Made by a program: the position numbers and the translations under genes. Below the pieces are notes generated by a model. That model was not told where the DNA came from, ran no database searches, and saw only the letters and a program-made list of their open reading frames with translations. A stretch of DNA of 6,134 bases from Caryophanales bacterium UBA3210 (lineage in GTDB: Bacteria > Bacillota_I > Bacilli_A > RFN20 > CAG-449), in NCBI GenBank assembly GCA_002363635.1, contig DEWM01000052.1:1-6134 (forward strand), given 5' to 3'. Shown here in pieces: positions 1 through 5,468 of this stretch. Position 1 is the first letter of the stretch, and the number at the start of each line of letters is the position of its first letter.

Positions 1-2
1 TT

Positions 3-437
3 ATTAACGATATTATTGCAAAATGTGATAACGTTAAGATTGATATCGATGATAACGGTAAAGTAGTTATCTACCATATGGATAGAGAACCAATCAACAA
101 AGCTAAAGAAATGATTGAAAATATCGTTAAAGAAGCTAAAGTTGGTGAAGTTTACGACGCAAAAGTTGTAAGAATTGAATCATATGGTGCATTCGTTAAC
201 TTATTTGGTAATGTTGATGGTTTATGCCATGTTTCACAACTTGCAAATGATAGAGTTAACCATCCAAAAGATGTCGTTAAACTTGGTCAAATCTTAAAAG
301 TTAGAGTTACAGAAATCGACGAAAAGGGCAGAATCAATGTTTCTCACAAAGAATTCGCTCCAAAAGTTGAAAAGAAACCAGTAGAAAAGAAAGAAACTAA
401 AGTAGAAGAAGCTGCTCCAGTTTCAGAAGACAAATAA
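3..437 (+). CDS. pnp: Polyribonucleotide nucleotidyltransferase (PNPase), C-terminal part; 5' end outside window
   Basis: PNPase degrades RNA phosphorolytically from the 3' end in the cytoplasm, as part of mRNA turnover. The frame is open from the window edge; the ATG at 78 is an internal Met, not a start. The first ~43 residues visible match the end of the KH domain (INDIIAKCDNVKIDIDDNG, then a helix ending KAKEMIENIV). The KH GxxG loop and both catalytic RNase PH domains would lie upstream, off the window. Residues ~47-118 are an S1 RNA-binding domain with the hallmark strings VGEVYDAKV, YGAFVNLF, GLCHVSQLA and GRINVSHKEF. A Lys/Glu-rich tail of ~25 residues follows, usual for PNPase. The gene ends in TAA, 7 nt before a strong terminator, so it closes its transcription unit. 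The KH-S1 order separates it from other single-S1 proteins. Confidence 0.96.
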   Translation: MNDIIAKCDNVKIDIDDNGKVVIYHMDREPINKAKEMIENIVKEAKVGEVYDAKVVRIESYGAFVNLFGNVDGLCHVSQLANDRVNHPKDVVKLGQILKVRVTEIDEKGRINVSHKEFAPKVEKKPVEKKETKVEEAAPVSEDK

Positions 438-444
438 GATTCTT

Positions 445-474
445 AAAGTAGGTACTTCGGTATCTACTTTTTTT
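445..474 (+). terminator. Rho-independent terminator of pnp
   Basis: An 11-bp stem (AAAGTAGGTAC with GTATCTACTTT, one G-U pair) is closed by the very stable TTCG tetraloop. It runs straight into seven T. It begins 7 nt after the pnp stop codon. Confidence 0.93.
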
Positions 475-504
475 AGACAATTTTAAAAATTTCGTTAAAC
501 AATA

Positions 505-533
505 TTGAAATGTTTGTATCACACTATTATTAT
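505..533 (+). promoter_or_regulatory. Possible sigma-A promoter upstream of a small stand-alone hairpin transcript
   Basis: TTGAAA (505-510) and TATTAT (528-533) are separated by exactly 17 bp, giving an expected start near 540. It lies between two plus-strand terminators and no plus-strand ORF follows. The -35 overlaps the palindrome CAATATTG (500-507), which recurs at 558-565. In DNA this AT-rich such pairs also arise by chance, so the call is tentative. Confidence 0.4.
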
Positions 534-539
534 TTAATT

Positions 540-601
540 AATAAATATTGTAGGAAACAATATTGACCAAATAGGTATTTCTTTGGAAATGCCTATTTTT
601 T
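540..601 (+). ncRNA. Candidate small RNA of about 62 nt (hairpin plus intrinsic terminator)
   Basis: The predicted transcript from the promoter at 505-533 would hold two hairpins. One is a short stem AATATTG/CAATATT (544-550 with 558-564). The other is the strong terminator at 569-601. There is no usable ORF: the only near-start, TTG at 563, meets TAG after two codons. Alternatives are a chance promoter, or a back-up terminator for pnp with no independent transcript. I do not recognise an RNA family. Confidence 0.27.
569..601 (+). terminator. Second plus-strand intrinsic terminator, not attached to a protein gene
   Basis: A 13-bp stem AAATAGGTATTTC / GAAATGCCTATTT (one T-G wobble) with loop TTTG is followed by a T run through 601. 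It lies ~95 nt after the pnp terminator and no coding sequence intervenes. It either ends a tiny RNA or backs up pnp termination. Confidence 0.8.
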
Positions 602-613
602 CATACTTTTACA

Positions 614-643
614 TAAAAAAACTAGGGAAGTTAACCCCTAGTT
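614..643 (-). terminator. Intrinsic terminator of the CNNM/CorC-type gene
   Basis: Read on the minus strand, AACTAGGG and CCCTAGTT form an 8-bp stem around an 8-nt loop, then run into a U tract (the A run 614-621 on the plus strand). It starts 6 nt after the stop codon at 650. Confidence 0.9.
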
Positions 644-649
644 AGATAA

Positions 650-1708
650 TTATTTTTTATTTTTTACTGCTTCTTTTTCTAATTCTTTTTTAATTTCGTC
701 TTCGTCTTCTGCGATATCTCTTTCTTCATCGTATTCGTCTTCAATTTCGCCTACTAATTCTTCTAAGATATCTTCCATTGTTACTAAACCTACAACTTTT
801 TTGCCATTTTTAACAATTGCCATATGTAGGTTTTCACGTTGGAATGTTTTTAATTGACGAGAAATTTTAATAATTGGTTTTACATATAAAGCATCTACAA
901 CAATTGACTTTAAATCTTTTTCGTCGTTTAAGAGCATTTCATAGAATTCTTTTTGGTAGACAATACCATAAATTCCATTTACTGTATTATCTTTTGATAT
1001 TGGTAAGCGAGAATAGTTATATCTTTCAAATGTGTCTTGAATTTGTTCTAATGAATCAGATGCTTTAATAAAGATTATCTTCTTAGGCTTAGTCATAATA
1101 TCAGAGATAATTAAATCTCCATATTCTAAAGTATTAACAATGATATTCTTTTCGACGTTAGTAAGAGTTCCTTGCTCATGAATTTCGTCTACTAACATTT
1201 CAAATTCTTCATCAGTCATTGCTTCATCATCTTCATTTCTAAATAATTTAGTAATTCCTTTTTGAGCGATTCTAAAGATATATGAAATAGGAAATAAAAT
1301 ATAGAAAATTAACGCAACTGGATAAGCGTAGAATCTTGCGAAGAATTCAGGTCTAGCTTTGGCCATGGATTTAGGGAAAATTTCACCAAAAATTAAGACT
1401 ACAACTGTAACTACAATTGTACTTAAAGCTTCTGGCCATTCCATGTTAGTAACAAATAAAACAGTTGCAATAGTTGTACCTGCAATATTGACTAGATTAT
1501 TACCGATAAGAATGGTTGTTAATAACTGATCATATTCTTTCTTTAAATGTAAGGCAATCTTTGCAGCTTTTGATCCTTCTTTAGCAAATCTCTTCATTCT
1601 TATTTCATTGAATGCGGTGAATGAAGTTTCTGCTCCTGAGAAGAAAGCGCTGAAAAGTAATAATACAATTAAAATTGAGTAGTAAATGATATATCGGGTC
1701 GGGTCCAT
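650..1708 (-). CDS. CNNM/CorC (HlyC/YhdP-like) membrane protein with CBS pair, lacking the CorC_HlyC domain
   Basis: This is a 352-residue polytopic membrane protein of the CNNM (DUF21) plus CBS family, members of which are tied to Mg2+ efflux and divalent-cation homeostasis. The membrane domain (~1-165) shows the family strings FFSGAETSF (22-30), GNNLVN (69-74) and FGEIFPKSMAK (107-117), which line the ion site in known CNNM structures. Residues ~200-325 form a CBS pair, with YSRLPI in CBS1 and VVGLVTMEDILEELVGEI closing CBS2. The protein then ends in a ~25-residue acidic/basic tail. Usual family members (~420-440 aa) carry a C-terminal CorC_HlyC domain, absent here. I chose ATG 1706-1708: an upstream in-frame TTG at 1780 would add 24 residues but coincides with a -35-like hexamer. 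AAGGAGA lies upstream, though 15 nt away, which is long. Single-gene unit. The exact ion is inferred. Confidence 0.92.
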   Translation of the reverse strand: MDPTRYIIYYSILIVLLLFSAFFSGAETSFTAFNEIRMKRFAKEGSKAAKIALHLKKEYDQLLTTILIGNNLVNIAGTTIATVLFVTNMEWPEALSTIVVTVVVLIFGEIFPKSMAKARPEFFARFYAYPVALIFYILFPISYIFRIAQKGITKLFRNEDDEAMTDEEFEMLVDEIHEQGTLTNVEKNIIVNTLEYGDLIISDIMTKPKKIIFIKASDSLEQIQDTFERYNYSRLPISKDNTVNGIYGIVYQKEFYEMLLNDEKDLKSIVVDALYVKPIIKISRQLKTFQRENLHMAIVKNGKKVVGLVTMEDILEELVGEIEDEYDEERDIAEDEDEIKKELEKEAVKNKK

Positions 1709-1723
1709 ATTAGTTATTAATAA

Positions 1724-1730
1724 TCTCCTT
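1724..1730 (-). promoter_or_regulatory. Ribosome binding site of the CNNM gene (long spacing)
   Basis: AAGGAGA on the minus strand lies 15 nt before the chosen ATG at 1708, longer than the usual 5-10 nt. No ATG, GTG or TTG lies closer in frame (the intervening codons are TTA TTA ATA ACT AAT). The site supports a start here but the spacing is odd; an ATA start cannot be excluded. Confidence 0.65.
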
Positions 1731-1752
1731 TTAAAATATAAATATGTAATAT

Positions 1753-1780
1753 ATATTATCACAATTATAAAATTTATCAA
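1753..1780 (-). promoter_or_regulatory. Likely promoter of the CNNM gene
   Basis: On the minus strand, TTGATA (1775-1780) and TAATAT (1753-1758) are spaced 16 bp. The expected start is near 1746, giving a leader of ~38 nt before ATG 1708. It sits downstream of the terminator of the preceding minus-strand gene, so this gene needs its own promoter. Confidence 0.55.
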
Positions 1781-1803
1781 GGCTATAAATAGGACTTTAA
1801 ATT

Positions 1804-1825
1804 AAAAAAGAGGCATAGCCTCTTT
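1804..1825 (-). terminator. Intrinsic terminator of the thioredoxin-like lipoprotein gene
   Basis: On the minus strand AAAGAGGC and GCCTCTTT pair (8 bp) around the 3-nt loop TAT. The U-rich end comes from the A run at 1804-1809. It starts 3 nt after the stop codon and separates this gene from the CNNM gene downstream. Confidence 0.9.
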
Positions 1826-1828
1826 AGC

Positions 1829-2809
1829 TTATAGATTGATATCTAAATATTCTTTAATTAATGGAATCTCTACTTTTTTAGCCTTTTCTTGAGCTTCTAG
1901 AGCAGTTTCTCCACTTATGCCAATAACTTTGTCACCCCAAAAAGAATCGTTAATTGTTGTGCTTCCTTCTTCAAAATAATCATTCGCGTATAGTACTGAA
2001 GAAATTAATTCGTTATTTTCATATTTGATGATTGAAGGAACGTATCCGTCTTTAAAGAAATTTATTTTATATTTAGCTTTCCATTCTTTCCAATCTTCTT
2101 TAGATAAAGTTGATCTAATACCTGCTACTTCAAATCTATTTAAGATTTTTTTTGCAGTGATTAAATAATTATCTAAGAAATTATCATTAAATGATTTACA
2201 ATCAGGACATTTTCTCCAACTATATTCAATGATAGATGAAGAAGAAATTAATGAATCTAAATAGGTAGTAGTATTTAAAGATAAAGATTGCATAGTAACT
2301 TTATCATTATATTTATAATCTACTAAATCATTTACCACATTGTAATTAGAAGAATTAATTCTACTATTTAGATTGTTATATAGAGTAGATGAAGATGTGT
2401 ACATGTTTGTAGAATATTCTATTTCATCAACAATCTTTCCTTCATCAAAAAATAGAAGAGTTGCAGATGAAACTTTTCCTTTTAATTTATAGTCTTCATC
2501 TTCAGATAATAAAGAGACTGTTTTTTGATATTTATCTTGTTCAATCCAGTTAATTATATATTTAGTATCCTTAATATAATTTATAAGTGGATCTTTAATA
2601 AATTCACATGCAGAACATCCGTCTTCTCCAATGACAAGAACCATATCATCTTGCGCTAAAATTTTGTCGTATAGTTCATTGCTACTTGTATAAATAAATG
2701 ATTTAACTTGAGTAGATGAATCAATAGTAATGTTATAGTTAGAAGAAGAGCATGAAGAAAATAATGATGGAAGTAATAAACTTAAGACAAATAAATTTCT
2801 TTTTTTCAT
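1829..2809 (-). CDS. Predicted lipoprotein with two thioredoxin-like modules (CSAC and CPDC)
   Basis: 326 residues. A lipoprotein-type signal (MKKRNLFVLSLLLPSLFSSC) gives Cys20 as the likely lipidated residue, so the protein should be tethered outside the membrane. The lipobox is imperfect (F-S-S-C, Phe at -3), and a Ser-rich linker follows. Module 1 (~36-150) has a beta strand MVLVIGEDG leading into CSAC (65-68), but the expected cis-Pro position reads SSAT (114-117). Module 2 (~165-326) has IIEYSWRKCPDC, with CPDC at 201-204, and a later YVPSI (256-260) that looks like the cis-Pro loop. This fits two thioredoxin folds in tandem, module 2 better preserved. A role in extracytoplasmic thiol-disulfide exchange is inferred; reductase, oxidase or bacteriocin-transport-accessory roles are open. 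AAAGGAG lies 6 nt before ATG 2807-2809. Separate terminator and promoter indicate a single-gene unit. Confidence 0.8.
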   Translation of the reverse strand: MKKRNLFVLSLLLPSLFSSCSSSNYNITIDSSTQVKSFIYTSSNELYDKILAQDDMVLVIGEDGCSACEFIKDPLINYIKDTKYIINWIEQDKYQKTVSLLSEDEDYKLKGKVSSATLLFFDEGKIVDEIEYSTNMYTSSSTLYNNLNSRINSSNYNVVNDLVDYKYNDKVTMQSLSLNTTTYLDSLISSSSIIEYSWRKCPDCKSFNDNFLDNYLITAKKILNRFEVAGIRSTLSKEDWKEWKAKYKINFFKDGYVPSIIKYENNELISSVLYANDYFEEGSTTINDSFWGDKVIGISGETALEAQEKAKKVEIPLIKEYLDINL

Positions 2810-2827
2810 AATTTTCTCCTTTGTTTC

Positions 2828-2836
2828 ATTATATCA
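2828..2836 (-). promoter_or_regulatory. Likely extended -10 promoter of the lipoprotein gene
   Basis: The minus strand reads TGATATAAT, a perfect extended -10 (TGnTATAAT), ending ~18 nt upstream of the start codon. That leaves a very short leader containing the AAAGGAG RBS (2816-2822). No good -35 is visible at 16-18 bp spacing (TTTTTA), which is acceptable for extended -10 promoters. Confidence 0.6.
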
Positions 2837-2919
2837 TTCGTAAGACTATATAAAAATAAAATATTACAAAAATATTCTTTCCTAAAAATGTATTGAATAA
2901 TCTTAAAAAAATGCCAAAA

Positions 2920-2997
2920 TTGAGACGTTTTCAAATGGTTTTTGAGATTAAATAAAAACATTCAAAAAACTTTTGAAATAGGCTTTTCTTTTCAAAA
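2920..2997. promoter_or_regulatory. Repeat-rich leader with candidate operators upstream of the five-gene cassette
   Basis: Three copies of a TTTTCAAA-type element occur: TTTTCAAA at 2928-2935, its inverse TTTTGAAA at 2971-2978, and TTTTCAAAA at 2989-2997. TTCAAAA-AAC-TTTTGAA (2961-2977) is a perfect 7-bp inverted repeat. It competes with an 8-bp one pairing 2971-2978 with 2990-2997. TTGAGA is also repeated at 2920 and 2942, 22 bp apart, about two helical turns. The divergent lipoprotein promoter and the cassette share this 233-bp gap. I see no convincing sigma-A promoter for the cassette, so an activator or alternative sigma factor is possible. Some repetition is expected by chance in A/T runs. 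Confidence 0.4.
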
Positions 2998-3029
2998 AAA
3001 ATCGTAGAAGATATGGGTATCTTACTATT

Positions 3030-3036
3030 AAGGGGG
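3030..3036 (+). promoter_or_regulatory. Ribosome binding site fixing the start of the HTH gene
   Basis: AAGGGGG lies 6 nt before ATG 3043. It favours this start over the in-frame ATG at 3013, which has no Shine-Dalgarno sequence and would put the RBS inside the coding region. Confidence 0.8.
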
Positions 3037-3042
3037 AAACTT

Positions 3043-3432
3043 ATGGAAAACACAACCAAATACAATAACCGCATTATTAAGCAAATTGTTGAGGACTATC
3101 GAAAGGCATATTCTGTAATGTTAAGAAACGGGAACTTATCTATGGCAGAATTTTTCCTGAACGATTCAAACGGAAAAACAGATATGAGAGAAATTCTTGA
3201 ACACCTTCAAGATGTAAATATCTGTGAAGAAGAGAAGGTAATTTTACAGATTATTTTCTGCTTATCAATTATGGATGACACAGGTAGAGAAATTATCTGG
3301 AAAGAATTCTTTAATAAGAGTAAAACTACTTCAAAGATTCCTTGGTGGGAAGGAATATATTCTCGTTCTACTTTTTATCGACTAAAAAATCAGTACGTAA
3401 AGCAGTTTATTAATTTATGCGCCGCAGCATAA
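3043..3432 (+). CDS. Small helix-turn-helix-like protein, first gene of the cassette; likely regulator
   Basis: 129 residues, soluble, mostly helical. The C-terminal segment reads WWEGIYSRSTFYRLKNQYV (101-119), then QFINL. The pattern Y-S-x-S-T-x-Y-R-x-K followed by an amphipathic helix resembles the recognition helix of sigma-70 region 4-like proteins such as ArpU/RinA phage late-gene regulators. It also recalls the small MG284/MPN403-type mollicute proteins, a recollection I cannot test here. The preceding helix pair (~60-92, EEEKVILQIIFCLSIMDD) is a plausible scaffold. I infer DNA binding and control of the genes behind it, perhaps through the repeats in the leader. The gene is about 34% GC in sampled stretches, clearly richer than the downstream genes (roughly 15-23%). 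Its last 16 nt overlap the next gene, ending in an unusual GC-rich patch (LCAAA). Confidence 0.72.
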   Translation: MENTTKYNNRIIKQIVEDYRKAYSVMLRNGNLSMAEFFLNDSNGKTDMREILEHLQDVNICEEEKVILQIIFCLSIMDDTGREIIWKEFFNKSKTTSKIPWWEGIYSRSTFYRLKNQYVKQFINLCAAA

Positions 3433-4301
3433 TAAGTATTTTACCTTTACTACTATCTTTTAACGTACGAAATACTGGTTATGAATTTAGTCTTGATAAA
3501 GTAAAAATGTTTTATGAAGATAATACTTTTTACATGTATTTTCTTCCTTGTCGAGAGAATGGTAGGCTAGAATATTATCGCGTTTTTATTGATAATGACA
3601 TTATTGTAGATAGAGATACAAACGATAAGTCAATTTATTTAAATTTAAATGATTATAACGATAACTCGTCACATAGTATCTTTTACATTGAATATCTAGA
3701 TGATGGTAGTTTTAACAAGATAACATTTTATTTTACTATTCCTCAAGGTGATATTTATTTAGATAATTATTTTTATTCTTTGTCGAGTAATATTGATACT
3801 TATGGTCATTCAAACATTTATTTAGATAAAGGTCAGTATATCGCTTTTAATTCATTAGCATATGAAAATAAAGTTGATGAACATCGCTACCTAGATTTAG
3901 ATAAATATGGCAATGTTTCATTTAATAATAATTATTCTTTAGGAGAAGTATATTTAAGTATAAAAAATGATAATATTTTTTCTTATTTTGATGATGAATA
4001 TCTTAATTTAAATCTAGATATATATAATGACTCTTTAATCATTAATGAAAATCTTTCTTTAAATAAATATTCTAGAGAAATATATTTAGATGCATATGGT
4101 AGTTTAGATAAGATATATTTTCCTAAAGAAATGGATAAAGAAATAGTTGAAACAATTTTTAGTATTAAGAACTTTTATGGCACTAATATTAATTTATATT
4201 TTCAAGCTTACTTTAATCTAGATAAAAGCTTATTAAATGATTATGAAATAATTATCGAAGATAAAGATTTTTTTGAATATGATTACGAGTTTCAAATATG
4301 A
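3417..4301 (+). CDS. Unrecognised secreted beta-rich protein, second gene of the cassette
   Basis: 294 residues; I do not recognise a family. The N-terminus (MRRSIISILPLLLSF) has a basic start and a short hydrophobic core, so a Sec signal or an uncleaved anchor is likely. The rest has no other membrane segment and is rich in Tyr, Asp, Asn and Ile/Leu, alternating in a way that suggests beta strands. A recurring string I-Y-L-D/N appears at 73-76, 113-116, 134-137 and 222-225, with VYLS at 178-181. These may be repeated strands of a beta-sandwich or solenoid. There is one cysteine (45). The start overlaps the HTH gene by 16 nt and has no clear Shine-Dalgarno, so translational coupling is likely. 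It ends in an ATGA overlap with the next gene. An extracytoplasmic structural or binding role within the cassette is inference only. Confidence 0.72.
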   Translation: MRRSIISILPLLLSFNVRNTGYEFSLDKVKMFYEDNTFYMYFLPCRENGRLEYYRVFIDNDIIVDRDTNDKSIYLNLNDYNDNSSHSIFYIEYLDDGSFNKITFYFTIPQGDIYLDNYFYSLSSNIDTYGHSNIYLDKGQYIAFNSLAYENKVDEHRYLDLDKYGNVSFNNNYSLGEVYLSIKNDNIFSYFDDEYLNLNLDIYNDSLIINENLSLNKYSREIYLDAYGSLDKIYFPKEMDKEIVETIFSIKNFYGTNINLYFQAYFNLDKSLLNDYEIIIEDKDFFEYDYEFQI

Positions 4302-4609
4302 TGTTTTTAATTATATTTATCCTATTTTCTTATTCTTATAATTTATCTTCAGAGTCATTTAAGCTTTATTTATCTTCTACTATTCCAGAAATCTATGTTT
4401 TAAGCCTCGACAACGAAGAAAAGAGTATCGATGAGGATTTGTTCGTTAATACTTCAAATGAGATTATACGTTCTTATAATTCTAAAGAAATAACTAATAT
4501 AAAAACTTATTATTCATTTAATGGGTTAGTAGTAAATTTTAAAATTACCTATAATATCGTTTTTTATTCTTACCAATATAATAAGGAGATAAAAATAAAT
4601 GAAAAGTAA
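4298..4609 (+). CDS. Unrecognised small anchored protein, third gene of the cassette (weakly TadE-like in shape)
   Basis: 103 residues. One hydrophobic N-terminal segment (MMFLIIFILFSYSYN, ~2-14) is followed by an exported domain. That domain has a helical or mixed part (~15-60) and a terminal pair of predicted beta strands (KTYYSFNGLVVNFKITYNIVF). A short N-terminal anchor and strand-rich tail in ~100 residues is the shape of TadE/TadF-type minor pilins and other pseudopilin-like proteins, but no diagnostic residues are present. It starts inside the stop of the previous gene (ATGA) with no RBS, so it depends on coupling. A second ATG follows immediately at 4301. The end overlaps the next gene by 11 nt and contains that gene's AAGGAG. 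Confidence 0.65.
   Translation: MMFLIIFILFSYSYNLSSESFKLYLSSTIPEIYVLSLDNEEKSIDEDLFVNTSNEIIRSYNSKEITNIKTYYSFNGLVVNFKITYNIVFYSYQYNKEIKINEK
4583..4588 (+). promoter_or_regulatory. Ribosome binding site of the fourth cassette gene
   Basis: AAGGAG lies 10 nt before ATG 4599, inside the coding region of the previous gene. It is the strongest internal RBS of the cassette, so the membrane protein may be translated independently of the genes before it. Confidence 0.8.
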
Positions 4610-5468
4610 ATTAACAAGTTTGTTCATCTTACTTTCTTCAAGTATTGTCTTTTGTTCTTATAAGAAATGGATCTGCTTATTAATATCTTTAATTATCATC
4701 GTCTTAATTATTTGTTCTATTCCAAATAATAAATTTTTGGATTTAAAGAATAATTATTTATTACGAATTGATAGTTTAGAAAATAAAGAAGATTTGATTC
4801 GTTTTACGTTAGGATATGATGAAAGTAAAAGTTATGAAGAAAATACTTTAATATTTCAAAGCAAGTACAAAAATAAAATTGAAAAAGATTTCTTTCTTTA
4901 TTTAAATAAATGCAAGAACCTAAATGATATTAAAACAGTCTTATTTGTTTATAAGAATTATGGAGAATTGAATATTAATAAATTTATATGTTATGGCCTA
5001 TTTTTAGGAACATATTTAATCTTAATTAGATTCTTTCCTTTCTATTTAAATTTATTAGATTTCTATTTTAAGATTAATGCAGTTTATTTAATGTTATTAC
5101 TTATTCTAACTTATAAAGATTTATATTATTTACCTGGAAAATTTAAATTGTTTAATGATTTTTATTATTCATCGTTATTATCTTTAATTGCAGAAAATAA
5201 AAAGGAATCTTTTAAAGAGAATGTAAAAAGATTTTGTAAGTATAATAAGATTTATAAAAAAGTTGAAGAAGATTTTGAAAACGGAAATATAGGGAATTAT
5301 AAATTAAGTAAAATTAAGATGAGTAAGATATCCTCATTATTTGATCTTTATACTAATGATAATTTTATTGAACCTGTTGAAGATAAATATTCTTGGTACG
5401 TTATTCTAAATGAATATTCTTTATACGTCTTTGCTTTAATTGTTGTTATTAAAGGAATATTATTATGA
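4599..5468 (+). CDS. Unrecognised polytopic membrane protein with two cytosolic-type modules, fourth gene of the cassette
   Basis: 289 residues; no family recognised. Predicted membrane segments lie at ~5-21, 24-41, 129-146, 159-172 and 273-289. Between them are two charged helical modules of ~85-100 residues (43-128 and 173-272). The layout helix pair, module, helix pair, module, helix recalls the duplicated module-membrane plan of the GspF/PilC/TadB/TadC platform proteins. Module 2 (LLSLIAE near 193-199, then a charged helix and EDFENGNIG near 224-232) could be read as a worn T2SSF domain. This is shape similarity only; no conserved T2SSF motif can be pointed to. Lys/Asn-rich, with sampled stretches near 15-18% GC. 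An AAGGAG RBS precedes it and ATGA overlaps the next gene. It is the likely membrane core of any complex the cassette builds. Confidence 0.7.
   Translation: MKSKLTSLFILLSSSIVFCSYKKWICLLISLIIIVLIICSIPNNKFLDLKNNYLLRIDSLENKEDLIRFTLGYDESKSYEENTLIFQSKYKNKIEKDFFLYLNKCKNLNDIKTVLFVYKNYGELNINKFICYGLFLGTYLILIRFFPFYLNLLDFYFKINAVYLMLLLILTYKDLYYLPGKFKLFNDFYYSSLLSLIAENKKESFKENVKRFCKYNKIYKKVEEDFENGNIGNYKLSKIKMSKISSLFDLYTNDNFIEPVEDKYSWYVILNEYSLYVFALIVVIKGILL

Noticed and set aside
78..437. A separate 119-residue S1-domain protein starting at ATG 78
   Set aside because: The frame is open to the window edge and the upstream residues match the PNPase KH domain; no RBS precedes ATG 78.
874..1068. 64-codon open frame on the plus strand
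   Set aside because: It lies antisense inside the CNNM gene, has no RBS, and its product looks like a frame shadow (Leu/His/Arg-rich from reverse-complement codons).
1709..1780. 24-residue N-terminal extension of the CNNM protein from TTG 1780
   Set aside because: The TTG overlaps a -35-like TTGATA, no RBS precedes it, and family members start close to the first membrane helix as MDPTRY does.
2835..2842. TACGAATG on the minus strand, near-match to the streptococcal competence (ComX) box TACGAATA
   Set aside because: It is a single near-match in AT-rich DNA next to a perfect extended -10, with no competence gene in view.
3013..3042. 10-residue extension of the HTH protein from ATG 3013
   Set aside because: No RBS precedes 3013, while AAGGGGG is ideally placed for ATG 3043.
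4298..5468. UGA read as Trp (Mycoplasma-type code), which might join cassette genes
   Set aside because: After each TGA another stop (TAA) follows within a few codons, and Trp is encoded by TGG in the genes checked, so nothing is gained by recoding.
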